Assembly (NCBI GenBank): GCA_045613985.1
Contig: JAZLCA010000043.1
Coordinates: 1 to 18,849, forward strand
Source: SIG644 sp045613985
Lineage (GTDB): Bacteria > Bacillota > Clostridia > Oscillospirales > CAG-272
Reading direction: 5' to 3'
Length of the DNA: 18,849 nucleotides
Below, piece after piece: positions 1 through 5,808 of the stretch. The notes below the pieces were generated by a model. It ran no database searches. It had not been told where the DNA came from and saw only the letters and a program-made list of their open reading frames with translations. The position numbers were made by a program, and so were the translations under genes. Numbering within the stretch: position 1 is the stretch's first letter; the number at the start of each line of letters is the position of its first letter.

Positions 1-461
1 AATCGGTCGGCCACTTGGGCGGCCAGCTCTTCGGCCGACAACTCCTCAGGAAGTGTTCCGATGCGACCGATCCCTTCGTCGCCAAAAGGAACGATTTCGG
101 TCAGCGAAAGCTTTTGTGCCAGCACGTCGTTGACGCCGCCTTCCACTGCATCAAGACAGGTGTGGAAGGAAAGGGCACAAATACCGGCGCGGCACAATTT
201 GATGGTGCGGCGGGCGACGGGATCCTGCACCGTCATGTGCTTGATGCCCCGGAAAAGCAGGGGATGATGGGAAAGGATTACGTCGTAGTTTTGTTCAACG
301 GCGCGGTCGACTACTTGCTCGGTGATATCCAGTGCGATCAGTACCTTTTTGACCGTGCGGTCGGGCTCAGGCATACACATGACGCCGTCGTTGTCCCAAT
401 GACAGGACAGCGTAGGGGGAATGCGCTCGCACAGTTTGGTGTAAAGCTCGGATACGGTCAT
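1..461 (-). CDS. Nif3-like dinuclear metal-centre protein (partial, C-terminus beyond left edge)
   Basis: The first 153 residues are visible; the gene runs off the left edge. It matches the Nif3/YqfO family (often labelled GTP cyclohydrolase I type 2), cytoplasmic proteins that bind two metal ions. Visible family marks are WDNDGV at residues 22-27 (usually WDNxG), the metal-binding SHHP at 64-67 within VILSHHPLLFRGIK, and HTCLDAVEGGVND near residues 100-112. The ATG at 459-461 is preceded on this strand by GGAGG, which lies inside the end of trmK. Only 3 bases separate it from the trmK stop, so the two are probably co-transcribed and coupled. This trmK-Nif3 order is common in Firmicutes. The true substrate of the family is unsettled, so I give no reaction. 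Confidence 0.9.
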   Translation of the reverse strand, partial: MTVSELYTKLCERIPPTLSCHWDNDGVMCMPEPDRTVKKVLIALDITEQVVDRAVEQNYDVILSHHPLLFRGIKHMTVQDPVARRTIKLCRAGICALSFHTCLDAVEGGVNDVLAQKLSLTEIVPFGDEGIGRIGTLPEELSAEELAAQVADR

Positions 462-464
462 GGT

Positions 465-1211
465 TCAATCCTCCGTGGTTTGATTTAGATAGCGGTCAAT
501 GGCCGCGAGCAGCTCGTCTTCCCGCGAGGTGTCGGGGCAGATCCCTTTTCGTTTGCCCTCTCGGGCCGCGGTCAGAATTTCTGCGTTGCGGCGCGCCAGC
601 TCCAGCACTACGCCGTCGCGGCGGCTGAGATTTTCTTGCCCCATCAACAACTCCAGTGGCGTGTGAGAGCGAAGCGTCCCGTCATATTCGATGCATAGCA
701 CCTGATAGATGCGGTCGGTTTCGATCAATCGTTCTCCCACGATACCAAAACCGTGGTTGTCCAGGTATTCGCGCAAAACATCCTGCTTGGTCATTGGCTG
801 CAGAATCAAGCGTACCGAGGCATCGCGCACCCAGGGGGCCTCATCGATAATGCGGGCGATCATCTCACCGCCCATACCGAAAATGCAGATGTCGGTGGGG
901 TGATATTGTTCGGCACCGTGCAAACCATCGGTCAGAAGCACGACGGCGCGGTCATTTCCAATGCCGTTGTTTGCCAAATGAGCTGCAGCGACCTCGGCAG
1001 GGCCTTTGTGAATATCGGTTGCTACGGCGAAGGAAGAGAGCCCGCGCCTAAGGGCTACAATGGGCAGATAGGCGTGGTCCGTGCCCACGTCAGCCATCGT
1101 ACCGCCCCGCAAAAATTCCAGTGCCGCACCAAGACGGGCGTCCGGAAGCGGCGGTGCAGGGGGCGCGGGATTTATTTGTGTGATGGGAATATGGATGGGA
1201 TGAGATGTCAT
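465..1211 (-). CDS. trmK: tRNA (adenine(22)-N1)-methyltransferase TrmK
   Basis: This 248-residue protein is predicted to methylate N1 of adenine 22 in tRNA, using S-adenosylmethionine, in the cytoplasm. The SAM-binding motif I is ADVGTDHAYLPI at residues 40-51, characteristic of TrmK. Further family marks are IFGMGGEMIARII near 109-121 and LILQPMTKQDVLREYL near 134-150. The first roughly 22 residues are proline-rich and look like an extra tail before the usual start of the fold, but no alternative start lies before the SAM motif. AAAGGA sits just upstream of the ATG. It is followed 3 bases later by the Nif3-like gene, the usual Firmicutes arrangement. A hairpin (1238-1267) lies between it and the DUF1858 gene upstream. 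Confidence 0.92.
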   Translation of the reverse strand: MTSHPIHIPITQINPAPPAPPLPDARLGAALEFLRGGTMADVGTDHAYLPIVALRRGLSSFAVATDIHKGPAEVAAAHLANNGIGNDRAVVLLTDGLHGAEQYHPTDICIFGMGGEMIARIIDEAPWVRDASVRLILQPMTKQDVLREYLDNHGFGIVGERLIETDRIYQVLCIEYDGTLRSHTPLELLMGQENLSRRDGVVLELARRNAEILTAAREGKRKGICPDTSREDELLAAIDRYLNQTTED

Positions 1212-1237
1212 GTTAGGTTCCTTTCATGAAGTACGAG

Positions 1238-1267
1238 CGGGGAGAGCCGCATCAGCGGCCCTCCCCG
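1238..1267 (-). other. GC-rich hairpin in the leader of trmK
   Basis: Positions 1238-1250 and 1255-1267 form a 13-bp stem with one mismatch (A1245 opposite C1260) and an ATCA loop. It lies between the DUF1858 stop and the trmK ribosome site. No T run follows on either strand, so it is not a standard intrinsic terminator. It could be a processing or attenuating hairpin between the two genes. Confidence 0.6.
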
Positions 1268-1288
1268 TGGCATCAGGTTCTCAGACCG

Positions 1289-1492
1289 TCAGTTTTTCTT
1301 TTCAAGAAACGCATTGATCTTCGCGATCAGAGCGTCGGCATCGGTGCCGTGAACAAGGCAAGCGTCTGCGATGGACTCGCCGCGCGATGCAGGGCAGCCC
1401 AGACAGTGCATACCGATCTCAAAGAAGAAAACAGCGGTATCGGGGGCGGCGTCGAGAACGTCGCCAATGATGGAATCCTTGGTTACCTTCAT
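1289..1492 (-). CDS. DUF1858 domain protein (small redox-disulfide protein)
   Basis: A 67-residue protein matching the DUF1858 family (also called hybrid-cluster-associated redox disulfide domain). The sequence MKVTKDSIIGDVLDAAPDT followed by a HCLGCP motif is typical: the CxxC pair near residues 29-32 is the family hallmark, and a third cysteine lies about ten residues later. The start at 1492 is chosen because AAGGAG lies 9 bases upstream; a 13-residue longer frame upstream has no ribosome site. It has its own perfect promoter (1559-1587). The family is thought to bind a metal or form a disulfide; its role is not known. It is common in anaerobes. Confidence 0.88.
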   Translation of the reverse strand: MKVTKDSIIGDVLDAAPDTAVFFFEIGMHCLGCPASRGESIADACLVHGTDADALIAKINAFLEKKN

Positions 1493-1558
1493 GATGGTGT
1501 ACTCCTTTCTTTTGTCGGCTTTTCGACACAAATCGATGAAATAAAATATTTCCTCTTA

Positions 1559-1587
1559 ATTATATAGCCAAAAGGGTGTCGTGTCAA
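1559..1587 (-). promoter_or_regulatory. Sigma-A promoter of the DUF1858 gene
   Basis: On the minus strand TTGACA (1587-1582) and TATAAT (1564-1559) are separated by exactly 17 bases, a full consensus match. It points to the DUF1858 gene, and probably also serves trmK and the Nif3-like gene. It is back to back with the tRNA promoter at 1668-1696. Confidence 0.88.
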
Positions 1588-1667
1588 GCACAAAAAGGCA
1601 AATTTCTTGCACAGAAATGTTTGGAAAAAATATTTTAAAAAAAGTGAAAAAATTTTTCAAAAAGGGG

Positions 1668-1696
1668 TTGACAAGTGGGATTTGCTGTGATATAAT
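1668..1696 (+). promoter_or_regulatory. Sigma-A promoter of the tRNA cluster
   Basis: TTGACA (1668-1673) and TATAAT (1691-1696) are 17 bases apart, with an extended -10 TG at 1688-1689. The 80 bases upstream are rich in A and T tracts, as in UP elements of strong stable-RNA promoters. The first tRNA begins 32 bases after the -10 box. Confidence 0.9.
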
Positions 1697-1728
1697 AGGC
1701 GAGCCGTCTTCGGAACGGCACGAAATAT

Positions 1729-1804
1729 GGAAGCATAGCTCAGTTGGGAGAGCATCTGCCTTACAAGCAGAGGGTCATAGGTTCGAGCCCTATTGTTTCC
1801 ACCA
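1729..1804 (+). tRNA. tRNA-Val (anticodon TAC)
   Basis: A 76-nt cloverleaf. The acceptor arm GGAAGCA pairs with TGTTTCC (one G-T pair). The anticodon arm is TCTGC, loop CTTACAA, GCAGA, giving TAC, which reads Val codons. The T-loop is TTCGAGC. CCA is encoded at 1802-1804. It is first in a four-tRNA operon. Confidence 0.96.
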
Positions 1805-1809
1805 TGGTT

Positions 1810-1886
1810 GGCCTGGTAGCTCAGTTGGTTAGAGCGCTAGCCTGTCACGCTAGAGGTCGTGGGTTCGAGCCCCATCCGGGTCGCCA
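1810..1886 (+). tRNA. tRNA-Asp (anticodon GTC)
   Basis: A 77-nt cloverleaf. Acceptor GGCCTGG pairs with CCGGGTC including wobble pairs, and the discriminator is G. The anticodon arm CTAGC, loop CTGTCAC, GCTAG gives GTC, Asp. CCA is encoded at 1884-1886. It is 5 bases after tRNA-Val. Confidence 0.96.
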
Positions 1887-1903
1887 TTTTTTTAATTGCA
1901 TAC

Positions 1904-1979
1904 GCCTCTGTAGCTCAGTTGGTAGAGCAGGGGACTGAAAATCCCCGTGTCGTTGGTTCGATTCCGACCGGAGGCACCA
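1904..1979 (+). tRNA. tRNA-Phe (anticodon GAA)
   Basis: A 76-nt cloverleaf. Acceptor GCCTCTG pairs with CGGAGGC (one wobble). The anticodon arm GGGGA, loop CTGAAAA, TCCCC gives GAA, Phe. CCA is encoded at 1977-1979. Confidence 0.96.
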
Positions 1980-1986
1980 TCAATCT

Positions 1987-2062
1987 GCGGATTTAGCTCA
2001 TTTGGTAGAGCGTCGCCTTGCCAAGGCGAAGGTGGCGGGTTCGAGCCCCGTAATCCGCTCCA
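1987..2062 (+). tRNA. tRNA-Gly (anticodon GCC)
   Basis: A 76-nt cloverleaf. Acceptor GCGGATT pairs perfectly with AATCCGC, and the discriminator is T. The anticodon arm TCGCC, loop TTGCCAA, GGCGA gives GCC, Gly. CCA is encoded at 2060-2062, and its final A is the first base of the terminator stem. Confidence 0.96.
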
Positions 2063-2106
2063 AAAAAGAAAGACAGACAAGCATTGCTTGTCTGTCTTTC
2101 TTTTTT
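2062..2106 (+). terminator. Intrinsic terminator of the tRNA cluster
   Basis: A perfect 21-bp inverted repeat (2062-2082 with 2086-2106) with an ATT loop. The stem starts with six A and ends with six T, so it could terminate from both directions. It directly abuts the CCA of tRNA-Gly. Confidence 0.92.
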
Positions 2107-2116
2107 GCGTCTTGCG

Positions 2117-2189
2117 GGGACGTGAACTCGCGCTTGCGCGAGTTCGGGGTTCGAGCCCGGGCGGTAAGAGCTTTTTTGTCCTGCGTCCC
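2117..2189 (+). other. Unexplained structured stretch after the tRNA terminator
   Basis: It contains a perfect 10-bp inverted repeat, GAACTCGCGC (2124-2133) with GCGCGAGTTC (2136-2145). A T-arm-like motif GGGGTTCGAGCCC follows at 2146-2158, then a T6 run at 2172-2177. GGGACG (2117-2122) can pair with CGTCCC (2184-2189) around it all. It is about the size of a tRNA, but the T-stem pairs only two bases and I find no anticodon arm. It could be a tRNA remnant or a small structured RNA. Confidence 0.35.
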
Positions 2190-2252
2190 TGTGATTTTTT
2201 CACAATTTCCAAAATTCAAATTGTGCAACTCAACGAAATTTATTGAAACCCA

Positions 2253-2281
2253 TTGACAACGCGGTCAAATGATGGTAAAAT
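2253..2281 (+). promoter_or_regulatory. Probable sigma-A promoter of the three-paralogue operon
   Basis: TTGACA (2253-2258) and TAAAAT (2276-2281) are separated by 17 bases, 36 bases upstream of the ATG at 2317. I see no promoter between the following two genes, so this one probably serves all three. Confidence 0.75.
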
Positions 2282-2316
2282 ATAGTCACAATAAATCTCA
2301 AGGAAGGGAAACCACT

Positions 2317-2862
2317 ATGACACGGGACGAGCGCGAATATATTACCAAAGAAAAGATAACGGAAAATCTACTCAAAAACTACAGGAGTAAAGCAATCATA
2401 CAAGCAACGGCGATGCCCGTTATGATCCTTTTATTGCTGTTGCTCACTCAGGGGGGGTATATGTTGAACCCTGCGGCTTCGCTTCTTTGGGGGATTTTTC
2501 TCTTGATTTCCGCCTGTATTTGTTGCATCTGGGTGATTGGCGTTATTGCTTTGATGCGGGAGTACCGATGGATCAAGCGCGGTGAATTTTACGTTGAAAA
2601 GGATTACGCACGTCACATAGAGGATGGCGATGCGGGAATCTTGGAGCTCTTGTTTTGGTTTACGGATTTTCTTTGGATGCTGTTTTGGAAAAAGTACGCC
2701 CCGGGTATTTACTTTAAGGACAACCGCCGCTTTGGCGCGAGCGAACGCGATCTTGATCTTGTCGCACCGGGCGATCCCTTTTATTTGGTGGTTTTCCAAC
2801 GCCGCAAAAAGAAGATAGCTCACGTCTATAACGCGAAATTTTATCGCTTGGACGAAACCTGA
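2317..2862 (+). CDS. Two-helix membrane protein of unknown function, paralogue 1
   Basis: A 181-residue protein I do not recognise. It has a charged N-terminus (MTRDEREYITKEKI), two hydrophobic helices at about residues 26-44 and 53-79, and a charged C-terminal part of about 100 residues ending in a conserved block, PGDPFYLVVFQ plus AHVYNAKFYRLDE. The next two genes share this layout and these blocks, so the three arose by duplication. ATG 2317 is chosen over upstream starts because AGGAAGGG precedes it and because the three N-termini line up from this Met. A second hydrophobic patch near 105-120 (LLFWFTDFLWMLFW) is specific to this copy. Location is probably the cytoplasmic membrane, with the C-terminal domain on one side. 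Confidence 0.82.
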   Translation: MTRDEREYITKEKITENLLKNYRSKAIIQATAMPVMILLLLLLTQGGYMLNPAASLLWGIFLLISACICCIWVIGVIALMREYRWIKRGEFYVEKDYARHIEDGDAGILELLFWFTDFLWMLFWKKYAPGIYFKDNRRFGASERDLDLVAPGDPFYLVVFQRRKKKIAHVYNAKFYRLDET

Positions 2863-2877
2863 AAGGATAATAATATC

Positions 2878-3426
2878 ATGGCAAAAGACGAAAGAACACT
2901 CATTACCGATCAAACCATTCACCAAGAGCTCATGCAACGATGCAAACGGGACATGATCGCCTTTTTCGTCGGTCTTGCCCTCGTCCCTTTGATAGCAATT
3001 CCTTTGACTGTCCTCGCATTCGGACAGTCGCGTCCAATCGCCAAGGCGATTGTTGTTTTGATTGACTTCTTCCTTGTTGCCGACGGCCTGTACTGCGGCG
3101 TATCGACGTTTCGCGACCGGCGCATCGTAGCCGGCAGGCGCTACGAGGTCGTCGAGGATACGCTGGTCGGTATTGGGGTAGAGGAGCGTGTGAAAAAGCC
3201 CTTGACGGAGCGTTGGTTTACTTACCGCAATCGTAGCCGTTACCGCTATGAAAGCGCATTGTATTTTGATGGCTACGGACGTGTCGCAACAACCAAGAGA
3301 GTGTGCGACCATTCCATCGTCGGAGACACCTTTTACCTTGTTGTGTGCGGGGATAAAAAGAGACCGATTTTGTTGTTTTACAACACCAAAACGCACCGCT
3401 ACGAGGCGGATGCGGGCCAAGAATAA
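2878..3426 (+). CDS. Two-helix membrane protein of unknown function, paralogue 2
   Basis: A 182-residue protein, starting 15 bases after paralogue 1. It aligns from the first residue (MAKDERTLITDQTI). Two hydrophobic helices lie at about residues 26-48 and 54-75, followed by GRRYEVVEDTLVGIG near 88-102, shared with paralogue 3. YFDGYGR and GDTFYLVVCGD come near the C-terminus, then LLFYNTKTHRYE. AAAGGA is present about 12 bases upstream of the ATG. The C-terminal block ends in a beta-rich looking FYLVV segment, the strongest shared motif. No catalytic motif is visible and I assign no function. Confidence 0.83.
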   Translation: MAKDERTLITDQTIHQELMQRCKRDMIAFFVGLALVPLIAIPLTVLAFGQSRPIAKAIVVLIDFFLVADGLYCGVSTFRDRRIVAGRRYEVVEDTLVGIGVEERVKKPLTERWFTYRNRSRYRYESALYFDGYGRVATTKRVCDHSIVGDTFYLVVCGDKKRPILLFYNTKTHRYEADAGQE

Positions 3427-3444
3427 CGCTGCTGTTCTGTGAAT

Positions 3445-3450
3445 AAGGAG
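3445..3450 (+). promoter_or_regulatory. Ribosome binding site that decides the start of paralogue 3
   Basis: AAGGAG ends 2 bases before an ATG at 3453 and 11 bases before an ATG at 3462. Two bases is too close for initiation, so 3462 is preferred. The N-terminal alignment of the three paralogues supports this. Confidence 0.65.
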
Positions 3451-3461
3451 AAATGGAACGT

Positions 3462-3989
3462 ATGATAGAAGAAAAAAGAAGGATACTGACCAAAGAGAGC
3501 GTGCGGTGTCAGCTGCTTCGTTCTATGAAGGGGGATTTGATTTTTACTGTCCCGGCAGTATTGTTTGTTGAGGCGTTGTTGATCGCCATCACCTGCATGG
3601 CATACCGCCTCGCGCCTCGTATGTGGATGCTTTGGGGCGTTTGTGTTTTGCTGGACGTACTTATATTGGCGGTCTTTTGGCGGAAGGCCGTCAAGCCGAT
3701 CGTGAGGGGACGGCGTTACATTGCCTCGGGAAACTTTCACGTCGTGGAGGACAAGCTCGTGGGCATCGGCGAGGACGAAGTGATGCGTTCGAGGGGAAAG
3801 AACAGGTACTATACCGTCGATATGCTGTACTTTGAAGGCTACGGCTCGATTCCCGAAGACAAGGGCGTGCGGGGCTACGGCCCTTGCGGCAGTACGTTTT
3901 ATCTGGTTGTGTTGGGTGACCCAAATCATACACTGCATACCTTCTATTCCTCGCAGCTGTATTGTTATAAGCCCGAATCGATGAGCTGA
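3462..3989 (+). CDS. Two-helix membrane protein of unknown function, paralogue 3
   Basis: A 175-residue protein. From ATG 3462 the N-terminus MIEEKRRILTKESV lines up without gaps with the other two copies; the in-frame ATG at 3453 would add three residues but lies too close to the ribosome site. Two hydrophobic helices lie at about residues 25-46 and 53-73. HVVEDKLVGIGEDEV, YFEGYGS and GSTFYLVVLGD match paralogue 2 closely, and a shorter FYLVV match links it to paralogue 1. It is the last gene before a hairpin terminator. The function is unknown; tandem copies suggest a dosage or variation effect, or a hetero-oligomer, which is inference only. Confidence 0.83.
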   Translation: MIEEKRRILTKESVRCQLLRSMKGDLIFTVPAVLFVEALLIAITCMAYRLAPRMWMLWGVCVLLDVLILAVFWRKAVKPIVRGRRYIASGNFHVVEDKLVGIGEDEVMRSRGKNRYYTVDMLYFEGYGSIPEDKGVRGYGPCGSTFYLVVLGDPNHTLHTFYSSQLYCYKPESMS

Positions 3990-4000
3990 TAAATTCTCTG

Positions 4001-4034
4001 AATGACCGCCGAAAAAAATTGGCGGTCATTTTCC
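4001..4034 (+). terminator. Terminator after the three paralogues
   Basis: A perfect 10-bp stem (AATGACCGCC 4001-4010 with GGCGGTCATT 4021-4030) with an A-rich 10-base loop. It is followed by a short T-rich end (TTCC), a weak but plausible terminator. Confidence 0.75.
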
Positions 4035-4041
4035 GTATTGC

Positions 4042-4070
4042 TGTAATATTTCCGTGCCGACGGGTGTTTA
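4042..4070 (+). promoter_or_regulatory. Possible ECF-type self-regulated promoter
   Basis: TGTAAT (4042-4047) and GTGTTTA (4064-4070) are 16 bases apart upstream of the sigma factor gene. This resembles the TGTAAC-type -35 and short -10 of Firmicutes ECF promoters and may mean autoregulation. No good sigma-A promoter is visible here. Confidence 0.35.
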
Positions 4071-4112
4071 TATAGGTGAAAGGCCTTTCAAGTCAGGCAA
4101 AGGAGGAAGAAA

Positions 4113-4670
4113 ATGGACGACACCAAGATCATCGCCTTGTACGAGTCGCGAGACGAAGCGGCTGTGGCCGAAACACAGAAAAAATACGGCGGCTTGTGCC
4201 GTTATATCGCGGAGCAGATTTTGCAATCGCGCGAGGATGCCGAAGAGTGTGTCAACGATGCCTACCATAAGGCATGGAACACCATTCCGCCTCAAAAGCC
4301 CGAATCTCTCGGCAGTTACATCGGCATGCTGACGCGCCAGCTGTCCATCAACCGCTACAAGCAAAATCATCGTTACAAGCGGGGCGGAGGACAGGTGCCG
4401 CTCATTTTAGATGAGCTGCAGGAGTGTATTGCAGATAAGAGCGATATGCCCACGGCTGACGACATTACCCTGCGCGATGCCCTTAACCATTTTCTCGGGG
4501 CTTTGCCCGAGCGGACGCGCATGGTGTTTATGCGCCGCTATTGGTACATGGACGAGGTATCCAAGATTGCCAACGACTATGGGTTGAGTGAGGGACACGT
4601 GAATGTCCTGATCTACCGCACTCGCAAGAAACTGCAAGAATACTTGGAAAAGGAGGAAATTTATTTATGA
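4113..4670 (+). CDS. ECF-type sigma-70 family RNA polymerase sigma factor
   Basis: A 185-residue sigma factor with the two-domain ECF layout. Region 2 covers about residues 22-90, including AEECVNDAYHKAWN and LGSYIGMLTRQLSINRYK. Region 4, about residues 125-180, carries the helix-turn-helix around EVSKIANDYGLSEGHVNVLI. It would direct RNA polymerase to a small regulon. AGGAGG lies 6 bases before the ATG. The stop overlaps the start of the next gene (ATGA), and that partner, with a membrane helix, is likely its regulator. A linker of about 35 residues (GGGQVPLILDELQECIADKS and on) lies between the domains. An ECF-like promoter lies upstream, which suggests self-activation. Confidence 0.92.
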   Translation: MDDTKIIALYESRDEAAVAETQKKYGGLCRYIAEQILQSREDAEECVNDAYHKAWNTIPPQKPESLGSYIGMLTRQLSINRYKQNHRYKRGGGQVPLILDELQECIADKSDMPTADDITLRDALNHFLGALPERTRMVFMRRYWYMDEVSKIANDYGLSEGHVNVLIYRTRKKLQEYLEKEEIYL

Positions 4671-5704
4671 AAAACGAAAGATTACTCGATGCCATTGGCA
4701 CGGTGTCGCCCGAGTTTATCCAAGAGGCTGCGCCGGGCAATGCTCCCCGCAAACAAAAACGGACATCGCGCACTATCCGCCGCATTTTAGCAGTTGCTGC
4801 TGCGCTGATGTTGATATTGACTGCCTCGATCGGTGTCCTTTCGATCTCTGCCGAAGCGGAGGAGCCCTTGCGTGAGCTTCCCGTTATCATGCTCAGAGAG
4901 GATTTCGACCGCTTGATCTGCCAAAAGTTTAAGGAATACGAGACCGAGGGCGAAACGCACGATGCGATGCGAGTCAGATCATTTTTTGAAATTCAATGCC
5001 TTACAGAAACAATCAGCTCCAGAGCCAGAGAGGCGATGCTTGCGTTCTTTCCCATTACGGAGATTGCGGATATCGTCAATTTGGACGTCACCATTACTCT
5101 GGAGGAGTACGAGTGGCTTTTGGATCAGTTCCGTTCCGTCGGCTTTTCCCAAAACGATCTGATCGAATGCTACGAGCGTATGTATGCTCTGGCAGAAAAC
5201 AGTGACTCGGTCAACAAGGAGAAAATTCTTGCATCTTTGCCTGCAATTCCTGAGTTGACCGTGTCCCCCGAGGATGCCTTGGCGCCGGATAATGCCGAGG
5301 ATTTGCTGCAAGATATTCCAGTTATGATGCTCGAAGAAGACTTTGAGCGACTGATTTGGCAACGAATGAACGAGACGGAGGGCATCAAGGGTACGAAGAA
5401 GCCGGATAGAGTAAAGGCGTATTATGAGTTCTATTTCTATGAAAAGAGAGATGAGGAAGTACAACAGTCATTCTTGAAATGGATGCCCTATCTTGAACTG
5501 GCTGATATTTGCACGCTCGATAAGACACTGACGAATTTGGAAAAGGATTTTATTTTGGAGCAGTTGCGCTTCATTGGCTTTACGCAAAGCGACCTGATCG
5601 AATGCTACGAGCGTCTGTACAAGCTGGCGGAGGCGAGCGATTCGGAAAACAAGGAGAAAATTCTGGCATCATTGCCCGAAATTCCCGAGTCTTCTCAAAA
5701 GTAA
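4667..5704 (+). CDS. Membrane-anchored protein with duplicated outer domain, probable anti-sigma partner
   Basis: A 345-residue protein coupled to the sigma gene by a 4-base overlap; AGGAGG sits at 4651-4656. The first 36 residues are cytoplasmic and charged, one membrane helix spans about 37-58 (ILAVAAALMLILTASIGVL), and the rest should lie outside. Position and topology match the anti-sigma partners of clostridial ECF factors. I do not see a zinc-binding anti-sigma motif in the short N-terminus. The outer part is two copies of a domain of about 130 residues. Copy 1 begins at about residue 70 (LPVIMLREDFDRLI) and copy 2 at about 216 (IPVMMLEEDFERLIW). Each ends in DLIECYER and NKEKILASLP. 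The repeated domain is not one I can name. Confidence 0.8.
   Translation: MKNERLLDAIGTVSPEFIQEAAPGNAPRKQKRTSRTIRRILAVAAALMLILTASIGVLSISAEAEEPLRELPVIMLREDFDRLICQKFKEYETEGETHDAMRVRSFFEIQCLTETISSRAREAMLAFFPITEIADIVNLDVTITLEEYEWLLDQFRSVGFSQNDLIECYERMYALAENSDSVNKEKILASLPAIPELTVSPEDALAPDNAEDLLQDIPVMMLEEDFERLIWQRMNETEGIKGTKKPDRVKAYYEFYFYEKRDEEVQQSFLKWMPYLELADICTLDKTLTNLEKDFILEQLRFIGFTQSDLIECYERLYKLAEASDSENKEKILASLPEIPESSQK
4874..5697 (+). repeat. Internal duplication inside the probable anti-sigma gene
   Basis: The two halves are offset by about 145 codons. The ends are nearly identical in DNA: CTGATCGAATGCTACGAGCG occurs at 5159-5178 and again at 5594-5613, and AACAAGGAGAAAATTCT recurs in both. 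The middle parts have diverged and one copy has a small indel. Confidence 0.85.
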
Positions 5705-5712
5705 ATACAAGC

Positions 5713-5746
5713 AAAGGGTCCGGAAAATTTTCCGGGCCTTTTGTTT
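5713..5746 (+). terminator. Terminator after the sigma/anti-sigma pair
   Basis: The stem AAAGG-GTCCGGAAA pairs with TTTCCGGG-CCTTT with one G-G mismatch and one wobble, and is followed by TTGTTTT. It ends the two-gene unit. Confidence 0.8.
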
Positions 5747-5808
5747 TGGGATAAATCGGCGCCTTGCGGCCGACACTATGATAAAACACGGCAAGAAAGG
5801 GAACGGCT

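Noticed and set aside
1892..2246. Several overlapping frames across the tRNA genes
   Set aside because: They are translations of tRNA sequences and the terminator. Phrases like GLEPRTRAS are familiar false proteins from tRNA T-arms.
2431..3420. A 329-codon minus-strand frame spanning two of the paralogues
   Set aside because: The plus-strand genes share conserved protein blocks with each other and have ribosome sites; the minus frame crosses the gap between them.
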